A stretch of DNA of 64,000 nucleotides from Tricholoma matsutake (lineage: Eukaryota > Basidiomycota > Agaricomycetes > Agaricales > Tricholomataceae), in assembly GCA_026075535.2 (NCBI GenBank), contig AP026548.1:4030001-4094000 (forward strand), given 5' to 3'. Below are positions 10,264-22,586 of this stretch, in pieces. A program made the position numbers and the translations under genes. Numbering within the stretch: position 1 is the stretch's first letter; each line of letters starts with the position of its first letter. The notes under the pieces were generated by a model. The model searched no databases, was not told the DNA's origin, and worked only from the letters and a program-made list of their open reading frames with translations.

Positions 10264-10643
10264 CTATTCTCTTTTCTTGGTTCCCAATTACTTACCTATG
10301 ATTTTGATTTCTTTTAGTGTACCATACAAGTCGCGATATCGCATTATAGCGTGGTCGCGCAACCTCCAAAAGGGTTTTTCAGCCATGATGATTTACTGAG
10401 CCTAGGGCATGGCACGGGTATGGGTAACACCATGTGTTTCCGGTCACGGGTATGCATGGGTATGGGTACAGGTATGGGATTGCCATACCCGGGCAACACC
10501 ATACCCTTTTCCATGGTGTTATGGGTATGTGGGGGTATGCCGGTACCCAGATTTTGGTCAGGTGAGTAATCATCTGACCTTGTTGAATACTCATGACACA
10601 TCTATTTCTAAACTATACGATGATCCAACCACCACCATAGCAT

Positions 10644-10674
10644 GGCCCAAACGACGCAAATCGTCGTTTGGGCC
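10644..10674. repeat. 31-bp perfect palindrome before an intron-like segment
   Basis: Arms GGCCCAAACGACG and CGTCGTTTGGGCC with loop CAAAT. GTAAGT follows at about 10679 and a TTTCAG at about 10743. Related copies lie at 10814-10845, about 16545-16574, about 53881-53913 and about 54158-54189, with a weaker one at about 33165-33190. Confidence 0.75.
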
Positions 10675-11130
10675 TATAGTAAGTTTTTTTGTGTTTCATT
10701 TCTTGTTTTTTGTAAAGTAATTGATTATGTTTCTTCTGTTTCAGGTTCTAGACTACTGATAACAATGGATGATGACAGCTAATGACACACACCCAACAGT
10801 GCCACATCACCCAGGCCCAAATGACATGATTGCATCGTTTGGGCCCATGGTAAGTTTTTTTTTTTGTTCGTTTCTTTTTTTGTAAACTAACTATTTTGTT
10901 TCTTTCATTTCATAGGTTGGAATTCCCTCAGAACAAGGAGCTCACACAGAACAACCCCACGCCAATGCTGCCACATCATGATGGCACACCACCCACCCCA
11001 GCCTCACGAGCAACTGCTTGTGGGGTGGATAGCGGGTGGAATGACAACAATGACCAGGAGGAGGACCCGAGGACCCAACTGCCACCATGAGCAACTGCTC
11101 GTGGGGTGGAATTGGGGATCAACGACTACA

Positions 11131-11400
11131 GGCAGCACCCCCCCCCTCTCTCGCTGCAAATGCGAGTGGGGGGGTTACTCATTCTGTTCTCGGTGACTAC
11201 AGGCACCACCCCCCTCCCTCGCTCCAAATGTGAGAGGGGGGGTTTTTTGTTTGGTTTTAATTGACTACAGGCACCACCACCCCCTCCCTCACTCGAAATG
11301 CGGAGGGGGGGGTTTTCTATATTAGTTTAATGTAATTTATTTATTAGAATAGGTCCACCACCCCATCCCTCGCTCCAAACGCATGCGAGGGGGTTTCTAT
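11131..11400. repeat. Array of four C-run/G-run hairpins
   Basis: Units of about 65-85 bp begin GACTACAGGCA(C/G)CACC, then CCCCCTCCCTCGCTCCAAA, then TGYGAG and a run of 5-8 G. Each unit folds on itself through the C-run and G-run. Similar arrays lie in the hAT-like elements at 16850-17300 and 45420-45880. Confidence 0.7.
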
Positions 11401-11829
11401 TAACTTAATTTACTATTAAAATATGTATTCTTCTCAAAACCCCCAAATAACCATGGGTAACCCATGGAAACCCATGGTAACACTGTACCCATACCCATGC
11501 GGGTATGGTGTTCATGGGTACGGGTAAGGGTACGAGGGAATATACCCAAGGGTTACCCATGCCATGCCCTAACTGAGCCTTTCCCTTATTTTGTAATGTC
11601 ATTTCCTTTCATTTTCTCTTACAATGTGCTCAGAACACTTACAACAACAAGTCTCAGCAACAAATTTCATTTCAAACAACTTTTGGATATTTCTTTTTAC
11701 TTTACCTATTTCTTATATCTTTTGCTTCCAGTTCGACAAATCACAATTTTATTATATGAAATAACAAAAACAAAAAGAACGAAATTCTATTCTTCCCCAT
11801 CCAACATTCTACCCAATGCCTCTATCTCT

Positions 11830-13077
11830 TGATCAAGCATATGGCACTGCATCTTCTTCCTTGCCATCTCCTCTGAAATTATTTGTTGGCGCTGCTCTAA
11901 GCACATCACTCCCTCATTGCCTTCTCAAATTTCGTGCCCCTTCCCTTTCCGATCTTGCTTTGACTGACCCTGTGACCTCGATGATCCTACCTCTGGCCCT
12001 AGCGATGGCCCAACGACTTGAATTCAAGGAACTATATATTATGATAAGTTAGTGAATATTTCAAAAAGACATTGATTACCAACTCACCTGGGTTTCGGAT
12101 GCTCTGAAACCTTTACCCCACGACTCCCTATAGCCTTGTTGCCCTTTGTTTTATGAACCCCCCACCTCAAAATGCCCTCCCAATAGCACCCTTGTGCTTC
12201 TTGCATGCATTTGCAGCATTTTTCCACTCCATCGTCCACGATGCACACAGGCCAGCTCTTGAATCCAGTGCATCGATTGCACTACAGGTGTTTCATTAGT
12301 TTTGAAATCCCTGCGAAAAATTTTGTATGACTTACCGGTCCTTCAAGTTGAGAAGTCCCCCCTCCTCAAATCTCATTCGTTTAGCGGCAATTCCCTGTTT
12401 GCCATTGTCGTCATCTTTGTCGTTGTCCTCCTCCATTGCCTGCCACTTTTGGGTGCCCAGGATAATGACTGGGTCTTCATCTATCTCTTGATCCTCCTCC
12501 CCAACTTCTGCTAGCTGAATTGCCTCACTCTCAGCCTGCAAGGCTGAGTTCCATCTCTTCAGATCCTCCTTCAATATTGTCCTCGCTTGAACCTCAGCAA
12601 TGAGAGTGGCTGGGGTAGCCTTGAGCACCTTCTGTCATTCATTGAGCTTTGCAGCTTTCGCCACCGCTGCCTCGCGTTGAAGCTCTTCTGCCTCCTCCCA
12701 AAGTTTCACCTCCTCCTCTTCCGCCTCCTCCTCTTCTGCCTCCTCCTCTTCTGCCTCCTCTTCTTCTGCCTCCTCCTCTTCTGCCTCCTCCTGCACTTTT
12801 GCCTCTGCTGCTTCTGCTTCAGCCTTTGCCTGAGCAGCCCTGGTCTCTTCCTCCTCTTGTTCAACCTTGTCTGCTAGGTCCTGGAATAGAACCTCGGCGC
12901 CCCATGGCAGCCACTCCCGATGTGCCAGAGGAGCGTACAGCTCGAATACTTCATCCACGACCTTTTGAATGGCCTGCAAACAGGATTCCTCAACATTGTC
13001 TGCGAGATTGTCATATTCGTACTATGAAAAGTCATTAGCATCTAAAGGCATCTCAGAAAATGTGTCGACACTCACCA
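11830..13077 (-). pseudogene. Cys-rich coiled-coil protein, antisense to Gypsy-D
   Basis: Minus-strand gene with start at 13077 (MVSVDTFSEMPLDANDFS, then a TAG in frame), followed by NLADNVEES, LAHREWLPWGAEVLFQDLAD and a Glu/Ala coiled coil with repeated EEEEAEEEE. Intron 1 is 12335-12282 (54 nt, GTAAGT...TAG). Exon 2 gives a Cys cluster CNRCTGFKSWPVC ... VEKCCKCMQEAQGCYW, then a frameshift. A second intron (12087-12032, GTGAGT...TAG) follows. It resembles an Agaricomycete family I recall with an N-terminal coiled coil and a C-x2-C zinc-cluster-like core, of unknown function. A relative lies antisense in Gypsy-F (23883-24720). Confidence 0.5.
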
Positions 13078-13230
13078 TTTTCTCACAAAAATCATGATGT
13101 AAGAGACGAGTTTGACTCGAGGATGAGAGAAAAAGAGCGAGGTTTTCGAGTTACCTTTATAGGTTTTTCAACATGATCACGGATTTGGCACGTGACTCTG
13201 ATCAGCTGACTGGGACAGTCAGTATTTCAG

Positions 13231-13242
13231 TAAGGGGGAGGA
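13231..13242 (+). other. Gypsy-D polypurine tract
   Basis: TAAGGGGGAGGA lies immediately before the LTR start. It would prime plus-strand DNA synthesis of Gypsy-D and fixes the element's orientation as plus. Confidence 0.55.
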
Positions 13243-14248
13243 TAATAGGTCCACTTTGGCAGCTGAGCTCTGAAAACAATAGATCACACTTGGACACATT
13301 CTTCACAATGTCCTACAATTTCACGAATGCTTATGAATGCCTATGAATGCACGAAACAATGACACGACACTTTGAAATGTTTCACAAGACTTTGAACCAT
13401 TTTGAATGACTTCAGCCACCATATTCTTATCATACCGCACCTCGAACACATGTTCCCAACATCACACACACTGATGTATTGCATTCCTGCCATGACAAAC
13501 ACAAGGAGACACAACAGCTAGGACCTTAGCACAGATTGAGGCACTTTTTGATGCATTCATGATTTATTGGAACCACAAGACAAGGAGATTTGATATATCA
13601 TGTATATTGCACATTTCCTTCTTATCATTTTCTCATTTACTTCGTGATTTTGACACCTTTTTCACTGCCTGATGTTTACCACATGTTTTGCCTCATGGCC
13701 TTTTACCTTTTTAGTACTATCTCTCTAAAACATATATAGTTTGGTGTATTTACTGTCGACAGAAGCAAGAAATTGTCTTCCCATATCACATATTGTCTGG
13801 CTTAAGGGTTCTACTCTTGGGTCTTAGCTCAGTCTTAGTCTGAACTCACTCAAGTATTCCGCAAACTATGTTGTTTTGCTACTCAGTTTCTCAAAACTTT
13901 TGTCAATTGTCTATCTACCCTGTCATTATCTTTTACATCACCTTCAACTACCGTCACCATCTCCCAAACTCATCAAAACCATTTCGAGGATTTTCAAATT
14001 CCTTCGCATCACAGCTAAACTCTTTCATATCATTTTGAAATGCTTCATAGTGTTTCATACTACTTCATACGGTTTCACAGAACTTCACACCGCCTAACAC
14101 TGCTTCATAATATTTTGTAGTACATCTACCAGCCTTTGGATAGCACAGTGATATTCAGTACTACCTCACAACCTTCCTCTGACTCGTGTTATATCTCCTA
14201 TGACCAGTTTAGTTGGTTTTGGTAGAGTTTCTGGGTTGAGCATCATCA
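13243..14248 (+). repeat. Gypsy-D 3' LTR (about 1 kb)
   Basis: Starts near TAATAGGTCCAC and ends GGGTTGAGCATCATCA, both shared with the solo LTRs at 49540-50360 and 51410-52556. The shared 3' block includes CACAACCTTCCTCTGACTC. It joins Gypsy-A gag sequence directly at 14249. Confidence 0.6.
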
Positions 14249-16105
14249 ATGTGGACCATATTCTGTGCCAAACTAAAGAGCTTGGTTCTCTACCTTTCTC
14301 CACTTGGGGTGACTTTTGAGCAGAGTTTGTATGCCACTTCTGTCCCGTCAACGAGTGCCACCAAGCAGTGACATGGCTTGAGTCATCCTCTTACCATCAG
14401 GCACATCAATCTGTGGATGATTATATCGACGAGTTTAAGGATTTGGTGGACATGGCAGGATATGGGAGTGGGCTACCAGTTGTGGTGAAGTTCTGATGGG
14501 GCCTCAATTGAGAGATTCAGGACCAGATTGCACAGATGTTGGAAGGGCACCCAGCAGATGATGACATCTATGCTTGGTATGAAGCTGCTTCACTCTGTGA
14601 TAAGAACTGACTCACAAATGCAGTGTTTAATGCTGCATTCTGTGCTCCAACTACCACTCATGCACCGTACATCTTCAATCAAACCCTTCCCCAGCATAAC
14701 CCCATTCCTGTCCATCAGACTCCTGGACCAGCCATCAATGTCCTGGTACCAATGGACATTGATGCAGCCTGTAGCCACACACATAGGTTGGATCTCTGCT
14801 ACTGCTGTGGGGAAACTGGACACATGGCCAGAGCATGTCCCCATCTTCAGGATATTTGGATGCTCACCCCTGAGGGATGAGATGAACTCCTCCAGGACCT
14901 GTTGGCACTTGTAGATGTTGAGGAAGTGAAGGAGCAGGTTGCAGAGGAGATCAAGTCAGAAGTTGTAGAGGAGCAGGATTTTTCTATTCACAACGAGTGA
15001 ATTGTATGCCCTTGCTGCCTGTCCATAACCACTTTGAAGTTTTGTCAGTTGAACTCCCAGAGGATGAATATTTCCATAACTGTTCCCCTCTCTGACCCTT
15101 CAAAGTTGGCTGAAGACGTACCTGCTCTTCCTATCTCTCCCTCTTCCCCATGCCCCAGAATTAAATCATGGGAGCACAAATTACCACACAAATATATTGT
15201 TGCATCCACTCTCTCTACACATTCCTTGAACCTAGCAATAAAACTACAGACTACTGACACTGGGCAGATACTTGGTGTCTCTGTGCTCCTGGACTCTGGT
15301 GCGACTGGTCTCTTCATCGATGCCCATCTTACACAACAACATCGCCTGAATATTTGCTGACTCTCATGTCCGATACCTGTTCATAATATGGATGGGTCCC
15401 CAAACAAAGCTGGTGCCATCCAAGAAGTTGTAGACCTGGTCCTCCATTACAAGAGTCATAGTGAGTGTGTCCTTTTTGCTGTCACTCAGTTAGGAAAGCA
15501 GAAGGTGATCTTGGGCTATCCATGGCTTTGAGACTATAACCCAGAGGTCAGCTGGCATACTGGGGAGGTTACAATGAGCCAGTGTCCATCCTGCTGTCGC
15601 ACTTGTTTCACAGAAGCCAGACAAGAACACCATGGACAAAGGGCCTCAGTACGACACACTCAGAAGTGTCATGCGGGACCCCTGCCTGTGCCTGAGGTGG
15701 AGTTGGAGGGGGTTTTTGATCTGATGCTGGACTCAGATGATGATGAAGAGCCAGAGAAAGTGGAGGAAGGTTATCGGATCTTCTACACTGTGATTCATCC
15801 ATTGCATGAGGTGTGTGCTACATCAAACATATCCCAATGCCTTGCTGAGGCCTTCCACAAAAATAACACTGCTAAATCCTCTACTGACTCCTTGCTTCCT
15901 CATCTCCATGAGTTTGGGGATGTGTTCTCCAATGAATTGTTTAACTCTCTCCCTGCATGCAAGCCATGGGATCATGTGATCGAACTCACCCCTGGTGCAA
16001 CCCCTTCACCCTGCAAGGTCTATCCTCTCTCTCCTGAAGAACAGCGACAGCTTGACCAGTTCATCAATGAGCACCTGGCCTCTGGATGTATTCAACCATT
16101 GAAGT
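14249..16105 (+). pseudogene. Gypsy-A second copy: partial gag, protease, RT start
   Basis: Colinear with 36100-37890 of Gypsy-A from the block TGTGGACCATATTCTG onward. It carries capsid-like sequence, a CCHC knuckle CYCCGETGHMARACP, a retropepsin site VLLDSGATGLFIDAHL and the pre-RT block PWDHVIELTPGATPSPCKV YPLSPEEQ up to CIQPLK. TGA and TAG stops are frequent. Its 5' part is lost at the Gypsy-D LTR and its 3' part at the hAT-like element starting at 16106. Confidence 0.85.
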
Positions 16106-17528
16106 TAGTCTTTGAGGGTCCAGTTGCTGCAACCAAAAAAAAACTGGAACTCAACTGGACCCAACTGCAAGCAACCGGTCTTTCCGGTTGCAGTTGGGCC
16201 TCATTGTCAACAGTTGCAGTTGCAGTTGGTAGGCTCAGGCTCACAAGTCCAACCAATTGGAACTGGTCACAACCAGTTGCAACTGGGTGGCCTTACCGAG
16301 CTCACTACTCAATCTTAGATAGTACAATTTTTATTTTATTTTCTATGTAATTTACTTACTCCGTAACAAATTTGGGGCATGCCCAAGGAATGACAGGTTG
16401 GATGGGCAAGGGTTTATATATGTTTGGGCCATTTGTATATTTTTGAATATGTGTGGTGCAAGTAAACAGCAACACAACACATTTGTTTGTATGTGCTGTC
16501 ATTCACTTCTCATGACAATAACAACGATGGCCACAAACAACATGGGCCCAAACAATGTTATCGTTGTTTGGGCCTGTGGTAAGTTTTCTTTTGTATATCT
16601 TTATGTTTACTAACTTTATGTCTATGTTTTTAGGTTGAAATTCTTTGGTAATGATGTGTGCTGATGCATACAAACCACACCCACCTGCTCTACCTCCTCC
16701 TCCCCATCAAAATGGGACATGAGGAGTGCCAATCAGTCAGGAGGATGGGGAGGGACACCAGGAGACCCCAGCAGGGGGATACCTGCCAGGTAAGCCCCCC
16801 CAGCTGCACCCACCTCCATGCCATGTCACAGCTAACCCACCCCACCTAGATGTGACATGCCCTCTCTCACTCCAAACGTGAGATGGAGGGGTATGTTCTT
16901 TTTCTATGGTGACACCCCCCTCCCTCACTCCAAACACAAGATGGAGGGGTCTCTATTATGTTTCCAGCACCACCACCCAGCCTGCGAGCCACTGCTCGCA
17001 GGGGGAGATGGGGGTGCTGACTGAGAGGAATGACAATGGGGGTATGACAGGCTGCCACACCAACCCGATGACAATGATGTGGCACCACCACAACATTGCC
17101 AACCCCAACAATGATGACGATGTGGCACCGCTGCCACATCACCAACACCCACCGCCAACCCTAATTATGATGACGGCGGCCCCCACCCCCCTCTCTTGCT
17201 CCAAATGTGAGCAGGGGGGGGTTCTTGATCTTTTCTATGTGACTACAGCTACCTCCCCCCCTCTCTCACTCCCAATGCGAGTAGGGGGAAGGTTCTTGTT
17301 ATTTTATTATTAGTTTTATTAATACATATTGTTATTTACAAATTAATGTACATATGTATGGTTGCGACTGGTTGGAACCAGTTGCAAGCCAACAACAACT
17401 GGTCACCAACCAGTTGGCTGCAGTTGCGGTTGCAGTTGGTGGGATTTTGTAAGTGAGACAACCAGTTGCGGTTGTGGTTGCAGCCAAAAGGGGCTGCAAC
17501 TGCAACCCAACCGGACCTTCAAAGACTA
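16106..17528. mobile_element. Non-autonomous hAT-like element hAT-3
   Basis: Ends are inverted: TAGTCTTTGAGGGTCCAGTTG at left, and on the opposite strand at right TAGTCTTTGAAGGTCCGGTTG. Subterminal repeats of the type GGTTGCAGTTG fill both ends. The interior has a GGCCCAAAC palindrome (about 16545-16574) followed by GTAAGT...TTTTTAG, a GAGCCACTGCTCGC palindrome and four C/G-run hairpins (16850-17300). No target duplication is found (ATTGAAGT against GTCCTCAT), and Gypsy-A does not resume after it, so flanking DNA was lost. A truncated inverted copy lies at 45259-46017. Confidence 0.65.
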
Positions 17529-18232
17529 GTCCTCATACCCTAGTCCCATCCCTGTGTTGGTGTTCGTCTTTCCGCTGTTCATTCATCTGTTGGTGGTGGT
17601 GATGGTGGCTGTGTGGTCCCCTTCATCATCCAAATGAAAGCCTCACATCCCATTTGGACAGGTAGAAGGGTAGCATTTTGTGGCTACTGTCAAGCTTAAA
17701 ACACTGTAATATTAAACAAAGAACATATTGTTATTTAAGTTGAAAAGAAAGAAACAAAAAGCTTACAATCTCGACGTGGGAGTTGTCATGGTGAAAATGC
17801 AAGTTATCATCTATGGAAATAAGAAAAGCATATTACTAGTAGTGAAAAGAAAAAGAGAAGGAGAAACAATTACATACTGCTATGGTCAGTGTTACCGAGT
17901 GTCGTGGACTCATGGAGAGTGATAACAACGTCAATCAAGAAGTTTGATCACCATTGTCAGTTGTTTTCCCATGGTCTCAACGCTTTGCGTTTCTCATGTG
18001 CATTGAGCATTGTACAATGGATGAAGATTGACATGCATAAATTAACTAAAATTGAGTAAAATACAATATGGTACTGGCTAACTGGCCCAACTTAGCACTA
18101 CCCATGAAAACCTGTGACACTGTGTGGACGGGTGCAGTATGACACAGGTTCAGGATTTCAGGCACCATACCCATACCTGTATACCCTGTGACCCAAACAC
18201 CACAGGTTTACCTGCACCCATGCTACACCCTA
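17529..18232. other. Intergenic; possible hAT-1-like end at 18090-18232
   Basis: No gene supported in 17529-18089. At 18232 a terminus reading TAGGGTGTAGCATGGGTGC on the minus strand resembles hAT-1 ends and abuts the Copia-2 integrase frame. I cannot find its partner end or a target duplication. Confidence 0.35.
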
Positions 18233-18322
18233 AGTGAGATAGAACTCATCCCATAAATAAGGCAGTAATTTGGCATATAGGCACATTAGCCATAATCATC
18301 CTGTGCATGTGTTCTACTTGTC
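18233..18322 (-). pseudogene. Copia-2 integrase, downstream fragment
   Basis: The minus-strand frame after the TTGTC duplication reads VEHMHRMIMA, then IYAKLLPYLWDEFYLT. It continues SAHIGQ from the fragment at 30773-31227, giving the usual copia order HIGRVERMHR...WDEFYLT. The split is explained by Gypsy-F. Confidence 0.75.
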
Positions 18323-18422
18323 TGTTAAGTACTGAGCTGGAAGGGGAAGTCATTGGAATTCCGGTCATACCCAGGTGATAGAAGTTGTAGAGGATGGATC
18401 GAGTAAGACAGGGAATCCTACG

Positions 18423-18742
18423 TGCTAAAGTCTGAGGTTGCCTTTAGTGCAGTTTAACCTAGCAACTGTGAAGGGAGACTCAGATAGACTGAACAGCTGG
18501 AGTCCAGAGTGAGCAACTAATTATTATATGAGACAATAAGGAGTACAGTACCTGGAGTCCAGAGTGAGCAACTGAAGAGTGCAAAACTCCAGACTCTGCA
18601 GTCTACATACTGTGAAACAAACAGTGATAAACACAAGGTGGAAACTACTCTAAGTGCCCATGAGTGTAACTACAAGTGATAGGACATGGAATAGAAGTAG
18701 GATAGAAGTAAAATAGAGAGATGGTGAATCATACATTTAACA
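18423..18742 (-). repeat. Copia-1 3' LTR
   Basis: 320 bp, near-identical to 22922-23241. It contains an internal direct repeat TGGAGTCCAGAGTGAGCAAC twice. Confidence 0.93.
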
Positions 18743-18779
18743 CCCCCCCTTGATAAAGCAACTCTCAAAATCACTGAAA

Positions 18780-21700
18780 TCACACCTTTAAACCAAGAAG
18801 AGTATGGAATTTTTCCACCGTTACACGAGGTAGTGCCTTGGTAAGAATGTTGGCAAGTTGGTCAGTGGTGGGGATATAGACAGGGGAAATGGTGCCAGCT
18901 TCAACTTCATCATGTAGCCAGTAGTACTTGAGATCAAGGTGCTTCATTTGTCCATGGTGCTCTGGGTTTTTGGAAACAGTGAGAGCGGACTGGTTATCAA
19001 TGAAGAGAGTGGATGAACGATCAACAGGATATCCAAATTCCTGTAAAATGCTGCGAGTCCACTTGATTTCCTTTCCAGCCTCTACTGCAGCAACAAACTC
19101 AGCCTCTGTGGTGGAAAGCGTCACAAAAGGTTGTAACCAACTCTGCCAGTCAACTGCACCTCCACCGACACAAGTCAAATAGCCACCAGTTGAGCAACCA
19201 TTATCCTTGTTACCACCATGGTCAGCATCAGTGTAAGTTGTGAATAACTCACTACCATCCTCATCAGGTCCATAGACTAGTTTGTAGTCCATAGTACCCT
19301 TGAGATAGCAAAGTAGATGCTTGACTGCAAGCCAATGATGAGGACCAGGGTTGTGGTTGAAATGACCAAGTACACCAACTGTATAAGCAATGTCTGGATG
19401 GGTGGTGGTGGCAAGGTACATCAAAGACCCAACAGCAACCAAATAAGGAACATTGCGCATTTCTGCAACATCTTCCTCTGTTTTGGGGCACATGTCAGAA
19501 GTCAATGAAAGGGAGGGATCCATGGGAGTCAAGACAGGTTTGCAATCTGACATACCAAAATGTTCAAGCACATCAACGATGTACTGATGTTGGGAGAGGG
19601 AGATGGTGTGATTTGTGAGGTGACAAGTAATGTGGATGCCAAGTAGGAATTGAGTAGGACCAAGATCACAAAGTTTGAAATGGGATTTGAGATCTTCAAC
19701 TACCTTGTCAATGGCAGAAGTAGAAGTCCCAGCAAGAGTAATTTCATTGATAAAGATTGGAACAATTACCCTGACTTCACCTCGTGTGTAAATATAAACA
19801 GCATGGTCCGCTCCACAGCATGTAAATCCCATAGCTGTCAATACCTCATGGAGGCAAGCATTCCAGTTGTGAGCAGACTGTTTCAACCCATAGAGAGGTT
19901 TATGCAGCAGACAAACTGTGTTTGGGTTACCTTGATGGAAACCCTCAGGTTGGCGCATGTAGATGACTTCCTCAAGTTCTTTCCCAAGTAAGAAAGCATG
20001 GGAGATGTCAAGAGAGCAAAGGTGGAGGTCTTTCCTTGCAGCCAATGCAAGAATTAGCCGAAGTGAAGCAGGATGATAAACTGGGGAGAACGTAGCGTCT
20101 TCTGCATATTCAAAACCAGGGCGTTGGGTGAAACCCTTAGCCACAACCCGACCTTTGTAATGCTCAATGGAGCCATCAGCATTATGCTTGAGGTTAAAAA
20201 CCCATTTGCATCCAACTACCTTTGCACCAGGAGGTAACTCCACATAATCCCAAGTCCCATTCTCAAAATGATTGTTCATCTCTGCATTTGCTGCCTCCTG
20301 CCATTTTTGCGCATCTGAGCGCTTCATAGCCTCCTTAAATGACTGTGGGTCCGCATAACGAGTAGATAATGCAAGATCAATACTAGAATCTGAACCATCA
20401 CCAACAACTGGACCAGACTCATCATCAGATGAAGGTTGATCAAATTGTGGAGCTGGGATTGGAGCAAGGGGCTCATTCCAAGCCCATGGTGGCAATCCAG
20501 CATTCTTGCATGGATTAGCAGCTCGACGCTCTAAAAGCGGAGGAAGTGATGGAGGAGGAGATGAAATTGGGGTCTGAGGTGGAGATACAGCAGGTGTCTG
20601 AGTAGGAGGAGTGGGAGTGTGAGGGGTAGTATTAGCAGGAGGAGAAGAAGCAGGAGGAGTAGGAGCATGAGCAGGAGATTGAGATGGAACAGGATCATCA
20701 TCAAGATCAGTTACACCAGAAGGAAGAATTGCCTGTACAGGTTCAGGATCAATGTCACTAAGATCAGGAACCATCAAAGGTGTAAGATACTCAGACATGA
20801 TGAGAGGGGAAGAGGGATCAACAGGTGGCTCGTTCCAAGTGTGTTTGAGACCAGGAAAATAGCGCTCGTCAAATTCAGCGCATTCACAGATCACAGTATG
20901 CTTGGTCACAGGATTGTAGAATTTCCAGGCTTTGTAACCCTCAGGGTAGCCAATGAAAACACACTTCTCCATGTGAGAGCCAATCCCAGTACACTTATCC
21001 TTCTGGATGTGAACATATGCAGCACAACCCCAAACTTGGAGATTTGAGACATCTGGTTTATGCTTATGCCAGAGTTCAAAGGGGGTTTTCTCCGAGAGGG
21101 AATGAGTGGGACACTTGTTCTGGACTGTGATGTATGCATTGACAGCCTCACCCAAGAAAGAAGGAGGTAAACCAGCTTCATAAAGCATGGCAGTAGCATG
21201 TTCCTCAATACTGCGGTTCGCTTGTTCAGCAATGCCATTCTGTTGAGGTCAATTGTGAACAGTATGCAAACGTTCAATCCCACACTGATCTGTGAATGCA
21301 AGGAATTCATTAGACATGTACTCGCCTCCCTTGTCATCAATCATAGCCTTGATTTTGTGATTCCAGTGATTCTCAGCTTTTGCTTTGAATAACTTGAATG
21401 CATTAAATGCCTGATCTTTGGTATGAAGGAAGTATTTGGAGTGGAAACGAGTATTGTCATCAATGAAAGTGATCCAGTAACGATACACAGAGTGAGTACG
21501 TGTTTTGAAGGGACCATGCAAATTGGAGTGGATGAGATCAAGGGGATTGGCAGCACGACTAGAGGAAGTGGAGAATGGATGTGCGTTCATCTTGCCAGCT
21601 AAACAAGGTTCGCATATAGGGTCTGGTTTGGCACGCATATTAATACACATACCAGTCACCAGCTCATCCTTCACAATCTTATTGACAACATCGTAGCCAT

Positions 21701-22586
21701 GATGAGCAAAACGACAATGCCAGAGATTGCAGTCTGCAGGAAGAGTGGTAATGGAGCAGTGAGCATGCTCGGTGAACACCTCAGTAGTCCCAGCAAGAAA
21801 TGCGGAATTGTTCTCATCAATGGGAGCCATGAAAAGGTGTTCACCATCAAGTAAGAATATCATCGCAAGTTCATTGGCAGAGATATAAATGTCAATACCA
21901 CGTTGATGGGGTAAATACAAGACTGAGAGGAGATTGTTCTGGAGATTGGGGACATGCAAAACACGAGTAAACTTGACAGCCCTCAATTCTTTTCCTGCAA
22001 TAATTGGTTTAAACACCACACTTCCTACACCTTCAGAATAGACAATAGTATTGTCCGCAAGACGAATTGGGACATGAAAAGGGGTATAATCGCGAAGCCA
22101 GTTGTGATGAGGCATCATATGAGACGTGGTGCCTGTGTCTGCATTCCAAAGGTAAGTTGTGGTTGAAGTAGGAGTGGGTTGAGAGGAACAATAACTTGCA
22201 TTCCCAGCAAACTCAGCGACTGAAATGGCAGTAGCAACAGCTGTGCTTTCAGGAGAGGAAGGTGATGTGGAGGATGTGGTTGTAGAGGTGTTAGCAACGC
22301 GAGACCGCTTGGGTTTACATGCCTCTGTCTTTGCAGCAAGGAATTTCCTGCACTGAGGTAGGGTATGACTTTTAAATCTGCAAAAGTCGCAGAGTAAACT
22401 GATAACTGAAGAGGTGGCTAGAGCAGTACTGGATGTGGAGTCACTGGAGAACCCAGAATGACATTTATGGTTTAATTGCTCATTCTTGAACACTTCATGA
22501 ATAGTAGAGTGATCAAGATTGTCGATGAGCATGAGGGAAGAGATGAATGAGGAATATTCATCGGGAAGGGCACAGATGAGAGCCAT
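18780..22586 (-). pseudogene. Copia-1 polyprotein (gag end, PR, IN, RT, RNase H)
   Basis: One frame of 1,268 codons broken by a single TGA at 21249-21251 (HTVHN-stop-PQQNG, Arg in relatives). Order: gag end with knuckle-like CDFCRFKSHTLPQC, protease NADTGTTSHM, GAG-pre-integrase HCRFAHHGYD...CEPCLAGK, integrase, RT, RNase H with DADHGG and STTEAEFVA. Several active sites are damaged. The first integrase Asp is Asn (HSNLHGPF, normally SDLHG), and the RT box reads FINEITLAG instead of FVDDI (19743-19748), while the second integrase Asp (IDDKGGEY) and Glu (GIAEQANR) remain. The gag N-terminus is missing upstream of 22586. Confidence 0.93.

Larger units (their letters stand above)
10403..11571. 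mobile_element. Non-autonomous hAT-type element hAT-1
   Basis: A perfect 8-bp target duplication, ACTGAGCC (10395-10402 and 11572-11579), flanks terminal inverted repeats: TAGGGCATGGCACGGGTA at the left, and on the opposite strand at the right TAGGGCATGGCATGGGTA. An 8-bp duplication and TAGGG ends are hAT hallmarks. Both ends are rich in GGGTATGGGTA subterminal repeats. The interior has no transposase. It holds two palindromes (10644-10674, 10814-10845), each followed by an intron-like segment, and an array of C-run/G-run hairpins at 11131-11400. Confidence 0.85.
6073..14248 (+). mobile_element. Gypsy-D, 5'-truncated Ty3/Gypsy relic with 3' LTR
   Basis: Plus-strand protease, RT, RNase H and integrase remnants (6073-10263) are followed by a hAT-type insertion, an antisense gene, a polypurine tract (about 13231-13242) and a 1-kb LTR (13243-14248). 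The LTR is shared with two solo LTRs at 49540-50360 and 51410-52556. No 5' LTR or gag is visible. Many stops interrupt pol, most of them TGA where conserved Arg is expected, so the element is old and dead. Linking pol to the LTR as one element is inference from order, orientation and the polypurine tract. Confidence 0.65.

Noticed and set aside
11131..11400. Rho-independent terminators
   Set aside because: The hairpins lie in an array inside a hAT-type element of a fungus. They are repeats, not bacterial terminators.
12587..13038. Leu/Pro-rich plus-strand frames opposite the coiled-coil gene
   Set aside because: They are the complement of GAG/GAA-rich Glu codons on the minus strand. The minus-strand frame has introns and family-like blocks.
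16098..17536. 8-bp target duplication for hAT-3
   Set aside because: ATTGAAGT and GTCCTCAT do not match even allowing CpG decay. The flank has probably been deleted.
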